From RGIG9608 sp045602425 (lineage in GTDB: Bacteria > Bacteroidota > Bacteroidia > Bacteroidales > Paludibacteraceae), in assembly GCA_045602425.1 (NCBI GenBank), contig JAZSBO010000025.1:1-64000 (forward strand): a stretch of 64,000 bases of DNA, written 5' to 3'. Numbering within the stretch: position 1 is the first letter of the stretch; every line of letters begins with the position of its first letter. Of the stretch, positions 16,687 to 24,274 are shown piece after piece. Made by a program: the position numbers and the translations under genes. Below the pieces are notes generated by a model. It worked only from the letters and a program-made list of their open reading frames with translations. It did no database searches and was not told the DNA's origin.

Positions 16687-18266
16687 AACGAAGCGTATTT
16701 ATTGTAGCGGGTTTGCTAACGATAGTTTTTGCATGTGTATATACTTATGTTTTCGATTCGAAATTGGATTTGAACGGCGATAATGTCCATTATCTAAACT
16801 TAGCGAAAAATATATCAGAAGGACATGGCTACACAACATTAGCAGTGGGCGAAGGCTTTCGACCTGCAAGTCATTTTCCACCGGGATATTCATTGATATT
16901 GTCGATGTTTATGCTTTTAGGTATTCAAAGTTTACTGGTGTTTAAGGTCCTCAATGGAGTGTTTTTGTTAGCATCATTATTTTTGTTGGCCTATGTTGTT
17001 TGGCGTTTAACAGAAAATGAGTATTTAGCCGTTGCAGTGTCAGTTTTACCAATGTTTTCACCACAATTACAGCATTTTGCAAATATTGTAATGAGTGAAA
17101 TGTCATATTTGTTTTTTACAGTTTTGTCGTTTTTTGCATTGTATAAGTACGACCAAAATAATGAAAAACGATTCTGGAAATCAGTGTGGTTCTATGTCGC
17201 AATTGTGGCTGCTGTTGCTGCGTATTACATACGAACAGTGGGGGTGTCGTGTTTGTTTGCTTTAGTTGTATTCTTTTTGTTCCGCAAAGAGTGGAAAGCG
17301 GGATTATCGGTTATTGGTGGAGTTATTTTACTGTTTCTACCTTGGAGCGTTCGTAATCAAATTCATGGTATTGAATCGCGTTATTTTGGAACGATAATGA
17401 CCGTAAATCCTTGGCGTCCAGAAGAAGGAACAATTTCTTCTGTAGGAGAAATGTGGGAAAAAATGTTGAAAAATTTCGATGAAACAGTCATCAAAGGTTT
17501 TGTAGATGCCTTGTTTCCTTTTGTTCAGCAAAATTATGGCGAAACTTCTTCTTTTTTAGAAATTTTTGTAGGCATGCTTGTTCTGATAGTTGTGTTTTTT
17601 GGAGCATGGTACATAAAAAAAATGCGTTGGTATTTATTAGCATTTCTGATTGCAAATATCGGACTTTTTATGCTTTGGCATGGAGGGAATGGTGTGCGTT
17701 ATGTAGTACCAATTTTTCCTATAATTTATTTGTGTTTTTATACAGGTGTTTATGCTATTTTTAAACTTTTATTGCAACGTTTGAAGTTACAAAGTGTGGC
17801 GAAGTTTGCTCCTTGTGTTTTTTTACTGATGGTATTTGCTATGTTGCCGACTATAAAGATGCAAGCTGCAATTTCACAAATGCCTTATCCTCCAGCGTAT
17901 AAAAACTATTTTTCTTTAGCCGAAAAAATTAACAAAGAGAAAAATTATAAAGGAGCAGTAGTGTGTTGTCGTAAGCCAGAGTTGTTTGAGTATTATGCTC
18001 CGAATGTTTATACGGTGAATTATCTTTACTCGAAAGATACGTCGGAGGTGATACGCGATTTGGTAAAAAAACGTGTCGATTATGTAGTTTTGGAGCAATT
18101 GGGTTATAGTTCTACGGGTTTGTATTTGTATCCTGCGATAATGGATCATGCAGAATTGTTTTTTGTAATTTTGCAATATGGAAATCCTGATACCTATCTA
18201 CTCTATTTCGATAGAGAAAAAGCAGAGAGAAAACTGAAAGATTATGAATGGCAATTTGCTGAATAA
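16683..18266 (+). CDS. Second GT-C/PMT-like membrane glycosyltransferase
   Basis: The protein has 527 residues. The first helix is followed by the loop LDLNGDNVHYLNLAKNISEG, with the Asp expected after TM1 in GT39-like enzymes, and then ASHFPPGYSLILSMF; many helices follow, with a soluble C-terminal domain of about 110 residues. It probably uses the same or a similar polyprenyl-phosphate sugar as the first GT-C gene. It starts 4 bases before the end of the GT2 gene. Sugar and acceptor are unknown. Confidence 0.75.
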   Translation: MKRSVFIVAGLLTIVFACVYTYVFDSKLDLNGDNVHYLNLAKNISEGHGYTTLAVGEGFRPASHFPPGYSLILSMFMLLGIQSLLVFKVLNGVFLLASLFLLAYVVWRLTENEYLAVAVSVLPMFSPQLQHFANIVMSEMSYLFFTVLSFFALYKYDQNNEKRFWKSVWFYVAIVAAVAAYYIRTVGVSCLFALVVFFLFRKEWKAGLSVIGGVILLFLPWSVRNQIHGIESRYFGTIMTVNPWRPEEGTISSVGEMWEKMLKNFDETVIKGFVDALFPFVQQNYGETSSFLEIFVGMLVLIVVFFGAWYIKKMRWYLLAFLIANIGLFMLWHGGNGVRYVVPIFPIIYLCFYTGVYAIFKLLLQRLKLQSVAKFAPCVFLLMVFAMLPTIKMQAAISQMPYPPAYKNYFSLAEKINKEKNYKGAVVCCRKPELFEYYAPNVYTVNYLYSKDTSEVIRDLVKKRVDYVVLEQLGYSSTGLYLYPAIMDHAELFFVILQYGNPDTYLLYFDREKAERKLKDYEWQFAE

Positions 18267-18267
18267 A

Positions 18268-18687
18268 ATGTTTAGAGGTAATACAAGCCTCATCGTAGTG
18301 CAATTTTTTCGTTATTTTTGCTCAGGAGGTTTAGCGTTTTTAGTTGACAAAACATTGTTTGTCGTAACGCATTATTATACTTTGCATTTAAATAACTATT
18401 GGGCAACGAGCATTGGGTTTGTTGCGGGTATTATTATCACTTATTTGTTGAGCATATTTTGGGTGTTCGACGAGCGACGAATGAAAAATACATTTATAGA
18501 GGTTTTTATTTTTGTCGTTATTGGTGTTGTGGGGTTAGCATTGATGAACCTTTTTATGTGGATTTTTGCAGATAAAATGGCTATCCCAGATGATTTTGTT
18601 TGTAATTTATTATCTACAGCATTGGTTACGTTGTGGAATTTTTTAGCTAAAAAATATATACTATTTACGAAAGATACGAAACAATGA
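18268..18687 (+). CDS. GtrA-like membrane protein (putative polyprenyl-P-sugar flippase)
   Basis: About 139 residues from the ATG of MFRGNTSLIVVQFF, directly after the previous stop; an in-frame ATG at 18244 inside the previous gene would add eight residues. Four hydrophobic helices are seen, and FRYFCSGGLAFLVDKTLF with LSIFWVF and LVTLWNFLAKKYILF are GtrA-family signatures. GtrA proteins are thought to flip polyprenyl-phosphate glucose or similar carriers. The stop overlaps the ilvB start by 4 bases, so the glycan set is translationally coupled to acetolactate synthase. Confidence 0.85.
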   Translation: MFRGNTSLIVVQFFRYFCSGGLAFLVDKTLFVVTHYYTLHLNNYWATSIGFVAGIIITYLLSIFWVFDERRMKNTFIEVFIFVVIGVVGLALMNLFMWIFADKMAIPDDFVCNLLSTALVTLWNFLAKKYILFTKDTKQ

Positions 18688-20375
18688 AAAGAATTAAAGG
18701 TTCGGAAGCGCTGATGGAAGCGTTGATAAATGAGGGAGTAGATACGGTTTTTGGGTATCCGGGTGGTGCTATCATTCCTGTTTATGATAGTTTGTACGAT
18801 TATCAAGATAAGATTCGTCATGTGTTGGTTCGTCACGAACAAGCTGCTACGCATGCTGCCGAAGGTTATTCGAGAGTGTCAGGGAAAGTTGGCGTTTGCC
18901 TTGTAACGAGCGGTCCGGGAGCAACGAATACTATTACGGGTATTGGCGATGCTATGATTGATAGTACCCCGATTGTGGTTATCACAGGGCAGGTTACTTC
19001 GTCGTTGCTTGGAACGGATGCTTTTCAAGAGATAGACGTGGTAGGCATAACACAACCAATCACAAAGTGGTCGTATCAAATTCGTCGTCCCGAAGATATT
19101 GCTTGGGCAGTGGCACGAGCTTTTTATATTGCACGGAGTGGCCGACCTGGACCAGTAGTGCTCGATTTTGCTAAAAATGCACAAGTGGCAATGGTAGATT
19201 TTGAGCCTGCAAAATGCGATTTTATTCGAAGCTATATTCCTGCTTCGCAACCTGATGAGAATTCAGTTTCAAAAGCTGCAGAATTGATTAATTCTGCTAA
19301 AAAACCATTTGCTTTGGTGGGACAAGGTGTGATATTGGGTAATGCAGAGAAAGAAGTGATGGATTTTCTCGAAAAAGCTGATATTCCTGCTGGATATACT
19401 TTGCTTGGCGAATCGGCCATGCCTTCTGACTTCCGTTTGAACAAAGGGATGCTTGGAATGCACGGAAATATTGCTCCAAATATGAAAACCAACGAATGTG
19501 ATGTTTTGATTGCTATTGGTATGCGTTTCGACGATAGGGTTACAAGTGATTTGAATACTTATGCTAAACAGGCAAAAATTGTTCATTTGGACATTGATGC
19601 TTCGGAGTTGGGCAAAAACGTTCCGATAGAGGTCCCTGTGTTGGGCGATGTGAAGTATTCGTTGCCAGCAATTACCGAAAAACTATTGCCTGCTAAACAT
19701 ACGGAATGGATTCAGTCGTTCGATGAACACGAAAAGCGTGAATTCGACGAAGTGATTGACGCCGAAACGAATCCTCAAAGTGGATTTTTGAAAATGGGCG
19801 AAGTGGTAACCGCTGTTTCCGAAGCGGTGAATCACGATGCTGTGTTGGTTACCGATGTTGGGCAAAACCAAATGATGGCAGCACGTTATTTCAAATTTCG
19901 CCAATCGCGTAGTGTAGTAACATCAGGTGGATTGGGAACGATGGGATTCGGGCTTCCTGCGGCTATTGGTGCAAAAATTGCTTGCCCCGAACGTACGGTT
20001 TGTTTCTTTACAGGCGATGGAGGCATTCAGATGACTGTGCAGGAGTTAGGAACGATAATGCAAGAACAAACAGGCGTAAAAATTATTCTAATGAACAACA
20101 ATTGGCTTGGAATGGTACGTCAGTGGCAAGAGTTGTTTTTCGACAAATGTTATTCGCAAACGCGTATGACAAATCCCGATTTTGTGCAGTTGGCAAGTGC
20201 TTACGGTATTGCATCGAAGCAAGTGAGCGAGCGTTCGGAACTAAAAGAAGCTATTGCCGATATGCTCAAAGACGATAAACCTTATTTGTTGGTAGTGAAC
20301 GTTGAGGAAGAGAATATGGTATTCCCTATGGTCCCAACAGGACGCACTATAACCGATATAATAACTAAAAAATAA
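18684..20375 (+). CDS. ilvB: Acetolactate synthase, large subunit
   Basis: The protein has 563 residues. It condenses pyruvate with pyruvate or 2-ketobutyrate at the first common step of branched-chain amino acid synthesis. Visible features are the N-terminal GVDTVFGYPGGAIIPVYD with the catalytic HEQAATHAAEGYSR Glu, the central FAD-binding region, and the ThDP/Mg motif GDGGIQMTVQELGT with NNNWLGMVRQWQ. It is followed 9 bases later by ilvN. Its start is embedded in the end of the GtrA gene. Confidence 0.97.
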   Translation: MKRIKGSEALMEALINEGVDTVFGYPGGAIIPVYDSLYDYQDKIRHVLVRHEQAATHAAEGYSRVSGKVGVCLVTSGPGATNTITGIGDAMIDSTPIVVITGQVTSSLLGTDAFQEIDVVGITQPITKWSYQIRRPEDIAWAVARAFYIARSGRPGPVVLDFAKNAQVAMVDFEPAKCDFIRSYIPASQPDENSVSKAAELINSAKKPFALVGQGVILGNAEKEVMDFLEKADIPAGYTLLGESAMPSDFRLNKGMLGMHGNIAPNMKTNECDVLIAIGMRFDDRVTSDLNTYAKQAKIVHLDIDASELGKNVPIEVPVLGDVKYSLPAITEKLLPAKHTEWIQSFDEHEKREFDEVIDAETNPQSGFLKMGEVVTAVSEAVNHDAVLVTDVGQNQMMAARYFKFRQSRSVVTSGGLGTMGFGLPAAIGAKIACPERTVCFFTGDGGIQMTVQELGTIMQEQTGVKIILMNNNWLGMVRQWQELFFDKCYSQTRMTNPDFVQLASAYGIASKQVSERSELKEAIADMLKDDKPYLLVVNVEEENMVFPMVPTGRTITDIITKK

Positions 20376-20384
20376 GACGAAAAC

Positions 20385-20930
20385 ATGGAAAAGAAACTTT
20401 ATACCGTAACTATTTTCTCGGAAAATACGGTTGGTTTGTTAAACCAAATCACCATTATTTTTACTCGCCGACAACTTAACATAGAAACACTCTCGGTGTC
20501 GCCTTCGGCATTGAAGGGAATACATAAGTTTACGATTACTTCGTATGCCTCGCAAGATATTATCGACAAGGTTGTGAAACAAATTGACAAACGTGTAGAT
20601 ATTATCAAGGCGTATTACAACACCGACGACGAACTCGTGTCGCAAGAGATTGCACTCTACAAGGTCGCTACCCAAAAACTTCTTGAACTTGGTAGCATCG
20701 AGGGCTTGATTCGCAACTATGGCATACGAGTTTTGGAACTGACCGAAACTTGCGTAGTGTTCGAAAAAACTGGGACATACGAAGAGACGCAAAAACTTTT
20801 CGACGAACTCAGCCAAACCATTGGTGTGTTGCAGTTTATCCGCTCGGGGCGTGTTGCCATTACAAAATCGAAAGTGGAGCGTTTGAGCGATATGTTGGCT
20901 TCTATCGAAAAACAAGTTACTGCAAAATGA
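20385..20930 (+). CDS. ilvN: Acetolactate synthase, small (regulatory) subunit
   Basis: The protein has 181 residues. It begins with an ACT domain (TVTIFSENTVGLLNQITIIF, RRQLNIETLSVSPS), which binds valine for feedback inhibition of the large subunit, followed by the C-terminal activating domain. The length is typical of the longer IlvH/IlvN type. It is co-transcribed with ilvB. Confidence 0.95.
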   Translation: MEKKLYTVTIFSENTVGLLNQITIIFTRRQLNIETLSVSPSALKGIHKFTITSYASQDIIDKVVKQIDKRVDIIKAYYNTDDELVSQEIALYKVATQKLLELGSIEGLIRNYGIRVLELTETCVVFEKTGTYEETQKLFDELSQTIGVLQFIRSGRVAITKSKVERLSDMLASIEKQVTAK

Positions 20931-20931
20931 T

Positions 20932-21450
20932 ATGACAAAAGCCGAATGCAGAAAATGGATTAAAACGCTCTTCGAGGAGCGTTGGCAGGAGTTGCCTGTT
21001 CTCTCGGAAAAGGCACTCGCAGTGTTGCGAGAGAACGAACATTTTCGGTCGGCAAAAACCGTTTTACTTTTTCATTCATTGAAAGACGAAGTGGCAACGC
21101 ACGATTTTTTACGTGAGATGATAAAAACCAAACGTGTATTTCTACCCGTTGTGCGTGGCGAGGATATGTTTATGGCGGAGTTTGCGGTGGACACTCCATT
21201 AAAGCGGAGACCTCTCGGAGTTGAAGAGCCGCAATCGCCGCTTTATTTTGGCAATGTAGATGTAGCTGTGGTGCCGGGTGTGGCATTCTCTGCCGATGGA
21301 CACCGCTTGGGGCGTGGGCGTGGCTACTACGACCGTTTTCTCTCGCAACACTCGTGCTACCGCATAGGACTCTGCTTCTCGTTTCAGTGCTTGGCGGAGA
21401 TACCATGTGAGCCACACGATGTAGTGATGAACGAAGTGATAAGTGATTAA
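20932..21450 (+). CDS. 5-formyltetrahydrofolate cyclo-ligase
   Basis: The protein has 172 residues. It converts 5-formyl-THF to 5,10-methenyl-THF with ATP. The family signature PGVAFSADGHRLGRGRGYYD carries the phosphate-binding GRGRGYYDR, and LFHSLKDEVATH is the N-terminal substrate segment. It starts one base after the ilvN stop and ends the ilv operon. Its folate role is unrelated to branched-chain synthesis. The shadow frame on the other strand continues into the downstream intergenic remnant. Confidence 0.92.
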   Translation: MTKAECRKWIKTLFEERWQELPVLSEKALAVLRENEHFRSAKTVLLFHSLKDEVATHDFLREMIKTKRVFLPVVRGEDMFMAEFAVDTPLKRRPLGVEEPQSPLYFGNVDVAVVPGVAFSADGHRLGRGRGYYDRFLSQHSCYRIGLCFSFQCLAEIPCEPHDVVMNEVISD

Positions 21451-21772
21451 ATATTTTTTGTATAACCATTTTAAAACTTTTTTGCCTATGAAGTAAATGC
21501 GTAGTTTCTTACGTACATCTTGAAAATATTGGAAAAGCGTTTTAGCTTTATTCTGTCCACTCAAAAGTTTGGCGACTAATTGAATACCGACAAGAATACT
21601 GCAAAATGCTCGTACTTCAAAGTGCGGGCTTTTAGTTATTCAGTCGGTAGGTTACGCCAAACACCTCGAGTGGGAATATATTAAAAGTACCGCGCTTTTT
21701 TATGTGCGTAAATGAATTTATTTTAGGTACAAACAAATGATGTATTTATTTAATAACTAAAAAGATAAAAAA
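21451..21772. other. Gene-free stretch with a possible decayed coding remnant
   Basis: No complete gene fits here. On the minus strand an open frame runs from about 21640 to 21451 and encodes ITKSPHFEVRAFCSILVG and later VRKKLRIYFIGKKVLKWLYK, with no proper start. This looks like the C-terminal end of a lost gene or a recurring intergenic sequence. The other minus frame just upstream ends in PLEVFGVTYRLNN. A GC-rich hairpin, GCTCGTAC / GTGCGGGC at 21608-21629, with TTTTAG after it, could terminate the ilv operon. A transposase origin cannot be shown by eye. Confidence 0.4.
21608..21635 (+). terminator. Possible terminator of the ilv operon
   Basis: An 8-bp stem with two G-T pairs and a 6-base loop is followed by TTTTAGTT. 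It lies 158 bases after the last operon gene, so it is weaker evidence than the other hairpins listed. Confidence 0.4.
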
Positions 21773-22612
21773 ATGAATAAGAAATTTTTATTAGCAGCAC
21801 TTTTTGCTGCATGGTGTTTAGAGTTTGTTACAAGTGTAAGTTTTGCTCAAATAGAAGAACCTAAAACTAAAGTAGCAATCTATACAACAGGAGATGTTGA
21901 TGCAAGTTATAAAAAGGTAATTGGCTCGAAGGTTACCTCTGTTATTACACAAAGTTCGAAATATGCTGCAGTGGAGCGTACTGCTGACTTTTTGAATGCA
22001 TTGTCGCAAGAACACGATTATCAGCGATCGGGAGCGGTAAGCGACAATCAAATTGTTAAAATTGGACAACAATTTGGTGTACGCTATGTAGTCGTACTTG
22101 ACATTTCTGATTTGTTTGGCTCGTTATTTATTTCTGCTCGTATGATAGATGTACGTACTGGCGTTATTGCTTCTTCAGCTGAAATGGGTGGTGAAATACA
22201 ATCGATGACGAAATTGATGGAAGTATCTACATCGATTGGAAATGCTATTGTTGGAACTGAAGATTATAAAATAATAGGACCTTTTTTTAGTATGAAAGAT
22301 TTATACGGTTATGAAGTAGAGAAAGGGTTTCATATTGCAACTAAAGGCGAGATAGAAAAAATGCAACAAATCTTTTCTATGCAAGGAAAGACTCTTGAAT
22401 ACCCTATACTTGCGGAAGTAACTAAAAGTAATAATCGCTATAATTACAGTTCATATTATAATTGCTATTATTATGTTAGAGGAACATTAATAATGAAGGA
22501 TCACGTCAGTTCTTTTCAAGGCAGTTATGATGCTTCCTACTACTATGATGGTGATGAAAGAATTTACGATTCTACTTTATCTCCATGTTATATTTATTTA
22601 GTAAAAGATTAA
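21773..22612 (+). CDS. Secreted LpoB/CsgG-like protein
   Basis: The protein has 279 residues with a signal peptide ending at SVSFAQ. The N-terminal half (about 32-165) has TKVAIYTTGDVDASYKKVIG, YAAVERTADFLNAL and FGVRYVVVLDISD, matching the alpha/beta fold shared by CsgG, LpoB and TolB N-domains in Bacteroidetes. The C-terminal part is rich in Tyr, Ser and Asn and is not recognised. It may bind an envelope partner such as a penicillin-binding protein. It stands alone and ends at a strong terminator. Confidence 0.65.
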   Translation: MNKKFLLAALFAAWCLEFVTSVSFAQIEEPKTKVAIYTTGDVDASYKKVIGSKVTSVITQSSKYAAVERTADFLNALSQEHDYQRSGAVSDNQIVKIGQQFGVRYVVVLDISDLFGSLFISARMIDVRTGVIASSAEMGGEIQSMTKLMEVSTSIGNAIVGTEDYKIIGPFFSMKDLYGYEVEKGFHIATKGEIEKMQQIFSMQGKTLEYPILAEVTKSNNRYNYSSYYNCYYYVRGTLIMKDHVSSFQGSYDASYYYDGDERIYDSTLSPCYIYLVKD

Positions 22613-22633
22613 ATATAAAGCAAACATAAAAAA

Positions 22634-22663
22634 AAGAACACATTTTGGTGTGTTCTTTTTTTT
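22634..22663. terminator. Bidirectional terminator between convergent genes
   Basis: A perfect 9-bp stem AAGAACACA / TGTGTTCTT with a 6-base loop is flanked by A-runs on the left and T-runs on the right. It can therefore end both the CsgG-like gene and the OmpH-like gene that converge here. Confidence 0.85.
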
Positions 22664-22680
22664 ATGTTAATTAAGAAAAT

Positions 22681-23268
22681 TTATTTTTCTGTGTTGTTGA
22701 GTAGCTCAAGAATGTCGTTCGAAATGTCGTAGCCCTCTACCGAGAAAAGCACGTTTTCTTGCATAGCACTTGTGGTGAGAATCAAGTGATAGCGTTCGTC
22801 GCTATTGAAAGTTCTGATAGCATTGTTGATGTCTTCGCGTAGTTGAGCGTTTATTTTTTGCGTTTCGTCCATCAATTCTTGTGCGAGTTTTTGCTCCAAG
22901 TTTTGTAAGTCGCTCTCTTTCTTTTGTAGGCGTTGAGCTTCTTGCTCGGCACGCTCACGGCTCAAGAAAGCGTTGTTTTCAAGTTTTCGGTTAAATTCTG
23001 CTAATTCGTTTTGAAATTTTTGAGCTTTTTCGTTGATGTTCAAGCGTGCATCTTCTTGTTTTTTAATCAAAAGCTCGTTAGCCTCTTTTGCTACGGTGTA
23101 GTTCGACAAAAGCGTGTCGATATTGACAAAAGCAATAGGCATTTTGCTCTCTGGCGTAGTGCATTCGGGCACTGTCAAAACTTCGGTTTTAGTCTCTTCT
23201 TTTTTATTGCATGCAACAAAAATTGCTGCTAAAAGAACGATAGTAGAAAATAGTGTAATTTTTTTCAT
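22681..23268 (-). CDS. OmpH/Skp-like periplasmic chaperone, lipoprotein form
   Basis: About 195 residues from the ATG at 23268 (MKKITLFSTIVLLAAIF); a longer upstream frame to 23445 overlaps the next gene and is rejected. The signal ends in IFVAC, so Cys20 should be lipidated. The mature part starts with MPIAFVNIDTLLSNY, the OmpH strand, followed by a long Glu/Lys/Gln coiled coil and the closing YHLILTTSAMQENVLFS strand. Skp chaperones hold unfolded outer-membrane proteins in the periplasm. A lipid anchor is not found in the classical soluble Skp. Confidence 0.85.
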   Translation of the reverse strand: MKKITLFSTIVLLAAIFVACNKKEETKTEVLTVPECTTPESKMPIAFVNIDTLLSNYTVAKEANELLIKKQEDARLNINEKAQKFQNELAEFNRKLENNAFLSRERAEQEAQRLQKKESDLQNLEQKLAQELMDETQKINAQLREDINNAIRTFNSDERYHLILTTSAMQENVLFSVEGYDISNDILELLNNTEK

Positions 23269-23287
23269 TGTGTTGTTATTTAAATAG

Positions 23288-23470
23288 TTAATGTTTTTTT
23301 TGAGATTCTCTGTCTTGCGAAGTGTAGCACCCGATGCCTCGTTTGTGCATTGCTTTGTTGCTCCCGATATGAATATTCGGGAACCCTCTCTTCGTAAAAA
23401 AAATACGAAATCCGAGCAACAAAACCGCAATGGCAACAATGACAAGTATTACAAGAAAGTGTGTTAACAT
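23288..23470 (-). CDS. Small conserved membrane protein
   Basis: The protein has 60 residues: one hydrophobic helix (MLTHFLVILVIVAIAVLLLG) and a short cytoplasmic-type tail containing FPNIHIGSNKAMHKRGIGC and SQDRES. This tail pattern recurs in short Bacteroidales membrane proteins that have no assigned function, which is why the short frame is accepted as a gene. The opposite strand has nothing competing. It is probably transcribed with the OmpH-like gene 19 bases downstream. Confidence 0.65.
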   Translation of the reverse strand: MLTHFLVILVIVAIAVLLLGFRIFFTKRGFPNIHIGSNKAMHKRGIGCYTSQDRESQKKH

Positions 23471-23542
23471 CGTAGCGTTCTGTAAAACATTTGCAAATGT
23501 AGTATATTTTGCGGAAGAAAGATGTTTATAAACCTTAAAAAA

Positions 23543-23869
23543 CTATTTTGTATCGTTTGGGTATCTGAAGCTTACAATTAAGTCGATGAGTGCCGCAATG
23601 AACAGCACTAACACCCAGCCCGAAAGTTGCATATACATCATTACACCAGCAACGATGAACATCACTGTGCTGATAGCTTCCATTGCATTGAGGCGTTTAA
23701 CCCGATAGTTGCCTGCCGAAATCGTACAAATACGATATATGCACAGCGACACTACACCCGTAGCAAACATATATACGGCAAACGACTTTTCGGCAAGAGC
23801 AGCAACGGCTCCGCCTACAATGGCTAAATAGCCTGCGAAAAACAATAGAGTGATAAGTGTCTTTTTCAT
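23543..23869 (-). CDS. Small four-helix membrane protein
   Basis: The protein has 108 residues with four hydrophobic segments (starting ITLLFFAGYLAIVGG, VYMFATGVVSLCIY, AISTVMFIVAGVMMYM and WVLVLFIAALIDLIVSF). The family is not recognised. Its ATG overlaps the ftsB stop by 4 bases (ATGA), implying coupled translation and perhaps a link to division or envelope growth, but that is inference. Confidence 0.7.
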   Translation of the reverse strand: MKKTLITLLFFAGYLAIVGGAVAALAEKSFAVYMFATGVVSLCIYRICTISAGNYRVKRLNAMEAISTVMFIVAGVMMYMQLSGWVLVLFIAALIDLIVSFRYPNDTK

Positions 23870-24174
23870 TCTTCGATAACAATAAAAATATCTTCGTTGT
23901 CTTTTTTCATTAAAAACTGCTCACGGGCAAATTTCTCTAAATTGCGGTCGTCCGACTGCAATTCGTGAATGCGTTGTTTGTCGCTTTCGATGAGGTTGTT
24001 GTAATATTCAATTTCTTTTTCAAGTTGTTTTATTTTTCGTGTGTTTTTTACACGATCAATAATATTGAAGGAATCGAAAAACAGCATATAAATAAAAAAT
24101 GCAGAAAAAATAATCAAACATAAAAGCACTTTTTTGCTCTTTACTTTTTCGAGAAATTGTTTTATAGCATTCAT
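23866..24174 (-). CDS. Septum formation initiator FtsB/DivIC family
   Basis: The protein has 102 residues. A short basic N-terminus precedes one membrane helix (VLLCLIIFSAFFIYMLFF). A coiled coil follows (about 40-80, IKQLEKEIEYYNNLIESDKQ) and the conserved end NLEKFAREQFLMKKDNEDIF. FtsB/DivIC proteins bridge FtsL and FtsQ in the divisome on the periplasmic side. It is divergent from the fucosidase gene. Confidence 0.88.
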   Translation of the reverse strand: MNAIKQFLEKVKSKKVLLCLIIFSAFFIYMLFFDSFNIIDRVKNTRKIKQLEKEIEYYNNLIESDKQRIHELQSDDRNLEKFAREQFLMKKDNEDIFIVIEE

Positions 24175-24274
24175 CGTTTTGTGAAGTTTTATACAAAGAT
24201 ACTTCTTTTTGTGAAATTTTAAGTTGAAAAAATAAATCGATATTTTTGTACTTATTTAATTTAATGCTGTGTTT

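Noticed and set aside
23269..23445. Upstream extension of the OmpH-like gene by 59 residues
   Set aside because: It overlaps the conserved 60-residue membrane gene and would remove the signal peptide from the N-terminus.
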